From Conus ventricosus (taxonomy: Eukaryota > Mollusca > Gastropoda > Neogastropoda > Conidae), in NCBI GenBank assembly GCA_018398815.1, contig CM031603.1:6109593-6173592 (forward strand): a stretch of DNA of 64,000 bases, given 5' to 3'. The position numbers were made by a program, and so were the translations under genes. A model generated the notes under the pieces. The model worked only from the letters and a program-made list of their open reading frames with translations, made no database searches and was not told the origin of the DNA. Below are positions 10,226-20,199 of this stretch, one piece after another. Numbering within the stretch: position 1 is the stretch's first letter; each line of letters begins with the position of its first letter.

Positions 10226-10363
10226 CTGTCAAGCAAACCACAACATGTAAATAGCTGTACAAAGCAAAATCTTTATTCCTCTGAAGTTAATGACAATCTT
10301 ACAAATGTTACATCCCAGACTGAGTTAGGGAAAAAAAATTGTAAATCTAAATGTAATGACTCA

Positions 10364-11713
10364 ATGAGAGTTTTGTACAGTAATGTAGATAGTCTTCTGA
10401 ATAAAAAGGATGAGTTTTTAATTCGTATAAATGAGGAGAAGCCAAATATTATTGGCCTAACGGAAGTAAGAGCAAAAAATGTTTTATATGCAGCAAAAGA
10501 TGTTGAATTTGAAATTGCTGGCTTTGATATGTTTCTGAATAAGGAACCTAAAAGGGGTATACCCATGTATTTTGCTAAGGAGTTAAATGCACAACTTTGC
10601 GATGAGTTTGAAAATAACAAATTTCAAGAGCAATTATGGTGTTACTATCAGGGGTGGTAACGATGAGACATTATTAGTAGGATGTATATACAGAAGCCCA
10701 AACTCAAATGATGAAAACAATTATGAGTTATTTAACTTGCTAAAAGCAGAAAAAATGAGTAGATATAGTAAAATATGTATATTTGGTGATTTTAATTTTC
10801 CTGATGTAAAATGGGATGGAACTTGGAATGGTGATAAAAGTAATAATGTTATTGAAAAAAATTAGAGATGCCTTTTTAATACAGAAAGTAACTAGCCCAA
10901 CTCGTGTTGGGGAAGGACAGAAGCCAACAATTGATGACTTAGTTTTAGTTAAAATGAAGAATACTTGATCTTGGGAGCCGGAATAGCTCAGTTGGTTAGA
11001 GCGCCTGACTCGTTATCTTGGTGATCCTGGGTTGCGGGTTCGAACCTCCGCCGGGGCGTTTCGGTACAGGGGGATTTTCCCCTCGGAGGTTAACATTGGT
11101 TCTGACTCCATTTCCCATACAGTCCTTCGAATGAGACTATAAACCGAGGTTCCGTGTGTGAACGCATGCATAACATCTTGCACACACGTAAAAATCCCAT
11201 CACCAACGTTCGGAAGAGTAGGCCAGTTTGGCCGTTGGTATGGATGACACGTTACACATAGCATGCACCTGCGTGAGAAATGGAAAGAATGAAGGAAGTA
11301 AGGAAAATGAGTGATCGATATTGAACGATACTGAATGGATGACACGGGAAACGACTGAATGAAGCGCCAGCTGGCAGCTCTCAGTCGGCACTACCCAGGT
11401 AGGCAGCCCGTTGTGTAAACGAGTGTTGATTGTAAAGCGCTTAGAGCTTGGCCTCTAGCCGAGAATAGGCGCTATATAAGTATTCATTATTATTATTATC
11501 TCTGATATTGAATATAGTGACCCTTTGGGTAAAAGTGATCACTTGATTTTAACTTTTGAACTGTATATTCCCAAAGAAAAGACTAAAGAAAACCCTAAGT
11601 ACAAACTTGACTTACAGAAAGGAGACTATAATAAAATGAGGAAAATGCTTTCAGAGAGTGTCGACTCCTTGCTTACAATGATCAGGATGTCGAGGAAATG
11701 TGGAATGTCTTAA
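10364..11713 (+). pseudogene. LINE apurinic-like endonuclease domain, interrupted
   Basis: The first part (10,364-10,920) carries endonuclease blocks SNVDSLLNKKDEF, IIGLTEVRAKN, and, after a frameshift near 10,630, GCIYRSPNS and GDFNFPDVKWDG. After the SINE, 11,505-11,713 continues with SDIEYSDPLGKSDHLILTF, whose SDH is the catalytic endonuclease C-terminus. The SINE therefore sits just before the conserved SDH block. In the family this domain nicks the target to prime reverse transcription. Confidence 0.8.
10973..11500 (+). mobile_element. tRNA-derived SINE (family A) with (ATT)n tail
   Basis: The tRNA-like head has a box A (TAGCTCAGTTGG, 10,984-10,995) and a box B (GGTTCGAACC, 11,037-11,046). 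A conserved body contains TGGATGACACGTTACACATA. The 3' end TTGTAAAGCGCTTAGAGC ... GGCGCTATATAAG plus (ATT)n has the look of L2/CR1 LINE tails. Related copies lie at 38,899-39,237 (minus) and 54,705-55,175 (plus). The head is not a functional tRNA, as its anticodon arm is irregular. Confidence 0.85.
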
Positions 11714-13725
11714 AATGCGAAGTTTTAAGAAGTATGGACGAATGTATTCCAAAGACTAATTGTAACCAAAATAAAATGCTTAAACCACTTTGGATGAATG
11801 ATAAAGTACTTAAAATGATTAAGAAAAAATATAATCTTTTTCAAAGGTATTTATTGACGAAAGATGGGAAAGAATACAGTAAATATGCAAGAATGCGAAA
11901 TAAGAGCAAAAATGAAATCAAATCAACAAGAAAAGCTTATGAACGTAAAATAGCAGAACAATGTAAAAAAAATCCCAAATGTTTTTGGAAATACGTGCAA
12001 GAAACGTACAAAAGTAAATACAGGGGTAATACTCTAAATGATGGTAAAGGAGGGTTGGCCGAGTCAGATATGGAGGAAAGCTGAAGTTTTAAATGAGTTC
12101 TTCGCAAGTGTCTTTGCTAATGAAGATACAAATAACATACCTGATCTTATTGAATGTAGTAAATCTAATGGAATTTCAGTTACAGATATAATAATTACTT
12201 CAGCTCCCAGTAGAGAAGAAGTTGTTTGAATTAAATCAGTCTAAAGCGCAGGGACCTGATTTAATACCACCTAAAGTTCTAAAAGAATTAAGTAAGGAGT
12301 TAGCTGTACAGCTCAGTAAGATTTATAATAAATCATTAGAGACAGGAAAATTACCCTCGACTGGAAATCGGCAGAAGTTACTGCTATTTTTAAAAAAGGG
12401 TCAAAATCTGAGCCAGGCAACTATCGTCCGGTAAGCTTAACCTGCATTGCATGCAAAGTGCTAGAATCCATTATAAGAGATGTCATAGTATCTCACTTCA
12501 CTGATAATAATTTGTTTGCAGTATGCCAGCATGGCTTTCGTAAAAAAAAGGTCTTGCATATCACAACTACTTGAAGTTATGGAAGATTTAGTTAACATGC
12601 TAGAGAATAAGTACTCTGTTGATATAATTTACCTTGATTTCCGTAAAGCTTTTGATACGGTTCCGCATTGAGAGATTATTGAAAAAAATTGGAAGCATAC
12701 GGTATAGTAGGTAAGTTGCTAAACTGGATTAGAGATTTTTTGTCAAATAGAAAACAAAGAGTAAGAGTGGGTAATTGTATGTCGACAGAGAAAGATGTTA
12801 TGAGTGGTATTCCCCAAGGGAGCATTTTAGGACCTGTACTGTTTACTATTTTTATAAATGACCTTCCAGATGAGGTAAACAGTTTTTGTAAAATTTTTGC
12901 TGATGATACAAAAATATATGACAAATCAGATAACTATAATAGTCTGCAAGAAAATTTAAATTGCCTCCAAAACTGGTCAGACAAGTGGAATCTATATTTT
13001 AATGTTGAAAAATGTAAAGTTTTGCATGTTGGCAAAAACAATCCAGAACATGAATACAACATGAAAATAGATGGTGGAAATAGGCTGGTACAGAAATGTG
13101 AGGAAGAAAAGGATCTGGGTGTAATCTTTGATAAAGATTTACTTTTGATACTCACATTCAAAAGTGTATAAATAAAGCAAACCAAATGATTGGATCAATA
13201 AAAAGAACTTTTATTTACCTAAATAAAGAAACGTTTTTAAAGTTTATAAGCTATGGTTAGACCGCATCTTGAATATGGCAATATAATCTGGTACCCACAC
13301 TTGAAAAGACAGTCAATAGCAATCGAAAGAGTACAGAGAAGAGCTACTAAAATCTTGCAAGAATGTACAAACATGTCTTATACAGATAGATTAAATCACT
13401 TAAATTTGCACTCTTTAAAAGGCAGACGTATTAGAGGGATTTGATTGAAGTGTTCAAAATATTTCACCAACAAACGACATACAGTGGGACTATTTTTTTT
13501 TAGGCTGTTAAAACAGATAGAACAAGAAATTCGGAAAGGCAAAATATTTGTTAAGCAGTTTCATACTAATATGGGGAGATTCAAGTTCAGTAACAGAGTT
13601 ATTGCTAACTGGAACAGTTTGCCTTTACTGCACTTAAATTTGCTAAAAATACTAACGTTTTTAAGAATTTGCTGGATGAAGACTTGAAATTTAAAGTACA
13701 GTTTAGAAGCTTTGATGAATAAGAA
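11698..13725 (+). pseudogene. LINE reverse transcriptase, copy 2, broken
   Basis: After the endonuclease, the linker (KPLWMNDKVLKMIKKKYNLF, NPKCFWKYVQETYKS) leads to AQGPDLIPPKVLKEL and the palm blocks. The 12,689-13,171 frame gives SGIPQGSILGP and FADDTKIY. Frame breaks fall near 12,040, 12,220, 12,540, 12,665, 13,145 and 13,245, several in A or T runs that differ in length from copy 1. Together the two copies show a complete palm and C-terminal region, but neither encodes it in one frame. Confidence 0.85.
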
Positions 13726-14134
13726 GGAAAATGTATATTGCATGCATTTTCAACCCTGTCATAAAAGTAAAATAACACGAGGGGACATTGAAAGGCTTAA
13801 CGGCCTATGTATTGATTACGTCCCTACATACTACTACTACTACTAATACCTGAAAAGGGGCAAAAGGAATAAATATTGTATTGTATTGTGTGGGTAAATG
13901 CGATCAGTGTGAACTGAAATTTTGTGTTCAACATGTATTTGCGATTTTCACGCCTCCATCTGAAACAGGTCGGCTATTGAAAGGATCCCGGGACTGGCAA
14001 GAACCATTTGATGATACTCAACATGTACTAGATCAGCATTAAGATGAATCCGTTGCACAGGTTACATGCCACAATGTGGTAGGAATAACAATTGATAACA
14101 TTATTAGTTGGCAAGCTCAAATAACCTCACTGTG

Positions 14135-14439
14135 CAAAAAAAAGGTTTTACAGAAAGTCTTTTAACTCTCCAAAATCAAACGCTTCCTCGACCTGCACTC
14201 AAGCAAGCTCTTTTCCCAGTCTCGTATTCAATCATACATAGGGCTATGGGTTTACTCTATGGGACTCTGCTAGCGCGAACATCCTCAACCATTGCTAAAG
14301 CCTACACAAACGAGCACTTAAATTAGTCCTCCTAAAATACAGTAGTCTCCTGGACTCAAGACTATAAAAAGGTTCAAATTCTCCCCTAAAGTTTGAGATT
14401 AGAAAACAACAAAGGGATCATAATGCACAGGATTGTGTC
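14135..14439 (+). pseudogene. LINE reverse transcriptase fragment, left of the LTR element
   Basis: Post-palm blocks KIKRFLDLHS, QSYIGLW and DYKKVQILPLKFEIRKQQRD appear with internal stops. The frame runs directly into the LTR element at 14,440 and resumes at 23,166. Across the junction it reads IMHRIVSGKAPSTLVNRY once one copy of GTGTC is removed, matching LFMHKILHGSAPSYL of the fragment at 2,433. This proves that the LTR element inserted into an older LINE. Confidence 0.75.
14435..14439. repeat. Target site duplication GTGTC (left)
   Basis: Identical to 23,161-23,165. Five bases is the usual Ty3/gypsy duplication length. Confidence 0.9.
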
Positions 14440-15731
14440 TGTCAACCTCGGGTGATGTCGATGAGGAAGGACTAGCGCACAGCCCAAACACACTCACAGC
14501 TTGCTTACAATCTCATTCATATATCATGCATTCGTCACATAAACCACTAGTAAAGTCTATAACTTTACTACACATGGTCATAGAACGAAACATCAATGCA
14601 TATGGAATCAAACCAAATAAAACATTCTCTCTTCCTGAACTTCACAGAATCATTTATCTAAAACTCATTAACTAACCCGGGTATAAATAGATTTCTACTT
14701 TACCTGGCCAGGTGATCTTAACTATTCACGAATCACTGTCTTTTCTTCTCTTTTTTTTTCTTTGTTTCTTTTCACTGTCACTTTCACAACACGGCACAAC
14801 TGCTGGCACTGGTATTGGTCTGCTGGCACTGGCGTTGGTCTGTGGTTCTGCTTGACGAAGTGACGCTGCCAGGTATGAGGTCGAACCCCGGTTAAGATGG
14901 AACAGTGACTATCAACATCGATCTGTTCTCCTTTCTTCCTTCCTGCATTAACGCATTTCACTCTCTCTCTCTCTTCTAGTCTGCTCTATCAAATGGACAT
15001 GGTTGCTTTTCTTTTTCCTTTTCTTTTCTTTCTTTTTCTCTTCATTAGTTAGCAACTCTCTCTCCCACATCTCTCTTTAGTCCTTCCTCTGCAGACTATC
15101 TCTGCTAATCTCTCACTTGGTTCTCTTCTCTCCTCCCTTCATCTCTCTGCTTCTCTCTCAAGCAGACCTAGAACCTCTCCCTCTCTCTGTCTCTCTCCTT
15201 CTCCTCCGTTCTGCTCCTCCACTCTCGCATCCCTATCTTATCTTGAAACTCATCTGTCCAGGGCGAGTACCATTGGTCAGTATTTTTACCGCCCTGTACC
15301 CGAAGTTATCTCCCTCTAATTCCATTGGATATTCAAATCATGACAGCCACGCCTACACGCCTCACTCTCTGTGGTGGTCAATTGGTCATTTAATTGATTA
15401 GCTAGATTTCGCCCCCACCACACACTACCTTCTCCCTCTCCCTTTCCTGCTTTAACCTGCGACGTCCGACTAACAATGGCGCTGGTTCCACAAATTGGCT
15501 AGATGAGCCTGAGCCAGGCGCTACGACTCGTCTCGCTAGACATCGAGGCGTCGGTCAAAGCTGCTTAGTCCGTCTGGCCGGACAGACCGTCTCTGTGGAG
15601 CCTCTCCCCTATGCTTAATTGGCTGGATCCGAACCATGGGCCCGTCTACGTGGCGCCCAGAATATTTGAGTTAGAGCTTATGTCCAAACAACCTGGACCA
15701 CGACTTGGTTGTTCTATTTTTGACCGTGACA
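14440..15731 (-). repeat. 3' LTR of the Gmr1-like element
   Basis: It pairs with 21,871-23,160. It carries an extra 12 bp (CACTGGTATTGG) near 14,810 relative to its partner, and a few single-base differences. Confidence 0.9.
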
Positions 15732-16291
15732 ATTTCCCCCTTGCAAAAGACTATGCACCGCATCGTCTCAAAACCACGGTACAAAAAAAACAACAACCGA
15801 ATTTGCTGACACACAGCTACACGTGCAAAGTTTGAAAAAATACTTTACAACCAACGGTTTATAAATTATAAAATATATCATTAGTGAATACCACTCCAAT
15901 GAGTTATCATTGACGTGCGCTCTTGCGTTATTTCAATTCATTTTATAACGACCTCTGTGCGCACTTATGCAATTCCCCTACCTGCGGATTTGCCACATCT
16001 TCTCTTCACAATTTCCATGAAAAGCACAATATAGTATGATCACGATCCATGACACTTCACTGAGGAATCTCCATCCTCACTTATTGCAAATAATGCATCA
16101 CTACACAAACGACTGTATGCTCCAAGCATAACTACATCCACATGAACAAGTCTCACAAAGAAAATATGAACAAGTCTCACACAAAAATATGAACCATAGC
16201 CAACTGGGAATGAACCCATATCCAATCAACATAACTGTAATCAACACATATTATCAACAAAGCACCCCGGATATGACTGACTTCCTCTGAG
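15732..16291 (-). other. 3' non-coding region of the LTR element with polypurine tract
   Basis: On the minus strand the last bases before the 3' LTR read GCAAGGGGGAAAT (15,732-15,744), a good polypurine tract for plus-strand priming. The rest shows no env or other coding region. Confidence 0.7.
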
Positions 16292-16907
16292 TTGCAGCTT
16301 GCTAGAGTTACACAGATTTCTTCTATCTGCCGTGCTTGCTACTTGGAGCTTCGGCGAATCAGTTCTGTGCGCCACCTTCTGTCTGAAGAAGCCACCAAGA
16401 CTCTGGTTTCTGCTTTCATTCTTTCAAGACTTGACTACTGTAATTCTCTTCTTGCTGGCTGTCCACAGAATCTCCTTGCAAAATTGCAGAAAGTCCAAAA
16501 TAATGCTGCTCGCCTTGTCTCGAAATCTCCGAAAACCTCTCATGTTTCTCCCTTGCTTAAATCTTTGCACTGGCTTCCTGTTGAAAAACGCATCAAGTAC
16601 AAACTTTCTTTGCTCTGCTACAAGGCATTGGATGGCCTCGCTCCATCTTACCTCTCTAAACTTCTGTCGACCTATACTCCTTCCAGACAGCTTCGCTCTT
16701 CTTCTGACACTCGCATTCTGCAGATCCCTCGTTTTCGAGCCAGAACACTTGGTGAACGTTCTTTTTCTTTCAGGCTCCTTCCTGCTGGAACAATCTCCCT
16801 TCTGCACTCCGAAACTCAAACAGTCTTTCTTCTTTCAAGTCCTCCCTCAAAACAACTCTCTTCAAAACATAATTTTTCTGCTCCTTCGCTGGTGTGTGGG
16901 TGTGTGC

Positions 16908-16977
<70 letters not shown>

Positions 16978-17057
16978 GGGCTTATTGCTGTAAGCGCTTA
17001 GGGCTTTTGTTTAAGATTAAGCGCACTAAATGTTCCTTATTATTATTATTATTATTA
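16292..17057 (+). mobile_element. 5'-truncated L2/CR1-type LINE nested in the LTR element
   Basis: The plus strand encodes the reverse transcriptase C-terminus: LVSAFILSRLDYCNSLLAG, VQNNAARLVSK, LLKSLHWLPVEKRIKYKL, LCYKALDGLAPSYLSKLL. Then come a (GT)n tract of ~80 bases, the 3' end TGTAAGCGCTTAGGGCTTTT and an (ATT)n tail. A second copy of the same 3' end, including the microsatellite, lies on the minus strand at 41,725-42,137. Confidence 0.85.
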
Positions 17058-17690
17058 CACGACTTAAATAGTCAGCTCCGACATTCTGTCGACCTGGAAT
17101 GTACTGCACTCGGTACCTGTAGGGCTGCAATGCCATTGCCCAACGCAGCACTCTGCTGTTTTTCAACTGCGCCTCCTGCAGGAATTTGAGTGGTTGATGA
17201 TCAGTCTCTATCACGAACTCTTTCCCATACAAGTATTTGTGGAATTTCTGCACGGCCCACACGACAGCTAAACGCTCCTTCTCTACAGTTGCGTACCCTT
17301 CTTCACACTTTGTCAACTTCCTGCTAGCATACCTCACAGGGAACTCGACCTCTTCATGCTCCTGCAACAATACTGCACCTATTCCACCGCCTGATGCATC
17401 TGTCCGCAACAAAAATGGTTTGGACATATCTGGTAGCTTCAAGATGGGACGGGAACCTAGTCTTTCCAACACTGTCTGCAGTGCTTGCTCTGCAGCGTCT
17501 GACCACTCGACCACTGCCGGTTTCCCTGCCTTGACCAAATCACTGAGAGGACTCGTGATTGCTGCGAAGTTTGGAACAAATTCCCTATAGAACCCGATAA
17601 AACCTAGCAGACTCCTGACTTCTGTTTTGGTCTTTGGTCTCTCTGAATTCATCATCTTCTCCACCTTCCCCCTCTCTGGCTGCTTTGTGT
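17058..17690 (-). pseudogene. RNase H domain of the LTR element
   Basis: After the thumb (TEVRSLLGFIGFYREFVPNF) comes the RNase H: PFLLRTDASGGGIGAVL (Asp), TVEKERLAVVWAV (Glu), FVIETDHQPLKFL (Asp), and the closing GRQNVGADYLSR. The frame then runs into the (ATT)n tail of an inserted LINE and reads a run of Ile. Nothing like an integrase follows, which confirms the unusual gene order. Confidence 0.9.
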
Positions 17691-18390
17691 CACCTCCGAC
17701 AACAAACCTAGGAACTCCAGGCTTGGAAAACCAACCTGGCACTTTGTTGGTCTGGCTGTGAGATTGGCTTGTCGCAACCTCTCTAAGACTGCTCCTAGCT
17801 GCCTCATATGCTCCTCCCATGTCTCGGATGCTATCAGAATGTCATCCATGAAATTCACAACGCCTTCCAATCCCGTCAATAACTTCCTCATCATCCGAGA
17901 GAAGACTGCAGGTGCGTTGACCATCCCAAAAGGAAGTACTCGCCACTGGTATAGCCCCATAGGAGTGGAGAATGCTGTGACTTCCTTTGAGTCCTCACTC
18001 AAGGCTATTTGCCAGTAACCCTTGCTCAGATCTATCCTGGTGAAATACTGGCTCTTGCTTGTGGCGATCTGAGCGAACAGGTCTTCCATGTTCGGTATGA
18101 CCTCTGCATCGACCTTGGTGACACTGTTCAGACGTCTATAGTCAACACAGAATCGATGCTCACCTGACTTTTTCCTCACTAAGACGACGGGTGCACTATA
18201 CGATGATTTGGACGGTTCAATCACCCCAAGGTCCAACATCTTTTCTACCTCCTCCTCGATCACCTGCTTGGTGGCATATGGGATCGGGTAGGCTTTCACA
18301 TGTACGGGTTTTTGCGATGTTAACTCCACCGTACATGTCTCTAGAGTTGTCCTGCCTGATTTATCAGTCAGGGACGCCCTATACTGTTCT
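17652..18390 (-). pseudogene. Reverse transcriptase, Ty3/gypsy type
   Basis: Blocks in order: VIEEEVEKMLDLGVIEPSKS, SYSAPVVLVRKKSGEHRFCV, DYRRLNSVTKVD, RIDLSKGYWQI, LPFGMVNAPAVFSRMM and the catalytic box NFMDDILIAS (FMDD rather than the usual YVDD or FVDD). It follows the integrase C-terminus after a short linker. The frame is lost near 17,700 in the connection to RNase H. Confidence 0.92.
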
Positions 18391-18399
18391 AGGAGCCCC

Positions 18400-19904
18400 C
18401 TAACTTCCTCCTGTCCTACTGTCTAGCCCTTCATACAGTGACACATCCCTGTATGACTCTTCTCCTGGAAACTCAGGCAACAAAATCTCCCCTTCTTCTG
18501 CTGGGTCTCCTTCACCTCCATCAATGATTGCTGCTGCGCCTATGTGCTGAGTCTCACGCTGAATATATTTGCGGAGCAAATTTGCATGGAAAAGTTTTGA
18601 TTTCCCATTCACATCGATTCGGTAGTCCTGATCTACCTTTTCAATGATGGTGAATGGTCCCTTCCAATGCATCAGCAGCTTGTTGTGATCCGTAGGAAGC
18701 AGTAACAGGACTTGATCTCCCACCTTGAGGAATTGCTTCCTCACCTTCCTGTCATATTGCTGCTTCTGGACGACCCTAGCCTCCTGCAAACTCTCCCTTG
18801 CGACCTTACATGTCTCCTCTAGCCTATTGCGTAGGTCACCACATACTGATAAGTGGTTTTGACCTCTTCTGACTCCTGTTCTCCGGACCACAGCTCTTTG
18901 AGAATGCACACTGGTCCCCGAACTGTCCGCCCATACAGCAGCTCAAATGGTGAAAAGCCTGTGCTTTCCTGAGGGGCTTCCCTGTAGGCGAACAGTGCCG
19001 CTGGAATGTAGCGGTCCCAATCTGCTGGCCTTTCCTCACAGAGCTTCTTTAAGATGCCTTCAGCACACCATTGAATCTTTCCACCAAGCCGTTGCATTGT
19101 GGATGGTATGGGGTTGTGAGAAGCTGTGTGATCCCTAGCAGCCTGTTGACCTCCCTCATCACGCCTGAGGTGAACTGTGACCCTCAGTGTCACTGAGAAT
19201 TTGTGACGGCACGCCCACTCGAGAAAAAATATCTACCAGCCCTTCAGCGACCTGTTGCGTATCTACGCCTTTCAATGCAACTGCTTCTGGGTATCTGGTC
19301 GCGTAGTCCACGAGCGTCAACACATACCTGTGCCCGCCTTTGGAACAGGGCGCGATTGGGCCAATTAGATCAACAGCCACCCTCCTGAATGGTGTGTCAA
19401 TTAAAGGGGGATGTTTAAGAGGTGCCTTCCTCTTCACCCCTCTTGTGGCTGATCTTTGACACACATCACATGACATGCAGAAACGTTTTATGTCTGCCAT
19501 TGCTCCTGGCCAATGAAAGTCATCAAAGATTCGGTCAGCTGTTTTGCTGGTGCCGAGATGACCCGCCATGAGCGACTCGTGACCCACCGACATGACAGTG
19601 TCACGATAACCTGCTGGTACCTCTAACTGAGTGGTCACCTTACCTGTCTTCCCCTTGGTGAACACTCGGTACAACAGCCCGCCTTTCACAAGAAATTCTG
19701 TCTCACCTCCTCTAACCTCTGTTTCTCTCCACCTCTTGCCAACTCCCAAGACTTCACGAGCGAAGGGTCTTGTTCCTGCGCTGCCCTAAACTCATCAGGC
19801 GACACATCTATGCCTGACTTCCTTGCCGGAACGACTAACGGTTTATCAACCTTTCCCTCCTTCTTGCTCCGTGTTTGAACTGCTGCCCCTGTAGCAGTCA
19901 ACAA
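18400..19904 (-). pseudogene. Integrase, Ty3/gypsy type, placed before reverse transcriptase
   Basis: A linker (AAQEQDPSLVKSWELARGGE) leads to the HHCC zinc finger (His in SVGHESLMAGH, Cys in RFCMSCDVC) and the catalytic core. The first Asp is in RRVAVDLIGPI, the second in ILSDTEG, and the Glu is in NGLVERFN, reached after a frameshift near 19,190. A second frameshift lies near 19,085. Then come YIPAALFAYREAPQESTGFS and FELLYGRTVRGP, and a GPY/F-type C-terminal module (HWKGPFTIIEKV, LFHANLLRKYIQRE). The enzyme joins element DNA to the host chromosome. Its location upstream of reverse transcriptase is what marks the Gmr1-like clade. Confidence 0.9.
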
Positions 19905-20175
19905 CTCAGGATCCCTGGATCCCTTGCACCTGGAATATTTCCAATGATCAAATCGTGAAGGGTTTTCTCCATCACCAACGCAGACAACTCGCCTGAGAAG
20001 TAAGGGGTACGTACTTCTATCTTAGCAACTGGAAACTCCCTCACAGTGCCATCGATTAGAGTACAGGTCTGGATTTGCCCTGTCAAATCCCCTTTCTCGA
20101 CCAGCGTTGTTCGTACTACCCCGCATGAACAACCAGTGTCTCATAACACTTTCACCCTCTGCTGGCCAATCCACC
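19898..20175 (-). pseudogene. Retroviral-type aspartic protease domain
   Basis: The active site reads DTGCSCGVVRTTLV, followed by GQIQTCTLIDGTVREFPVAK and TLHDLIIGNIPGA, whose DLIIG is the usual ILG-type block near the C-terminus of retropepsins. An in-frame TGA directly precedes DTG where the family normally has a charged residue, consistent with a CGA to TGA change. The enzyme would process Gag and Pol. It sits between gag and integrase. Confidence 0.8.
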
Positions 20176-20199
20176 CTTCTTCCACTGGTATGAACCACT

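Larger units (their letters stand above)
9400..13850 (+). mobile_element. Near-full-length LINE, copy 2, split by a SINE
   Basis: The order is PHD-like finger and ORF1, apurinic-type endonuclease, reverse transcriptase, then a 3' UTR with GAGGGGACATTGAAAGGCTT and a (CTA)n tail. A 528-bp SINE interrupts the endonuclease C-terminus. The reverse transcriptase half is nearly identical to copy 1 at 7,080-8,560, including the 3' UTR. Several frame breaks lie in A-runs, so they may be assembly errors rather than decay. Confidence 0.85.

Noticed and set aside
10976..11060. Functional tRNA gene
   Set aside because: Box A and box B are good, but the anticodon arm and acceptor stem are irregular, and the sequence continues into a SINE body with relatives at 38.9 and 54.7 kb.
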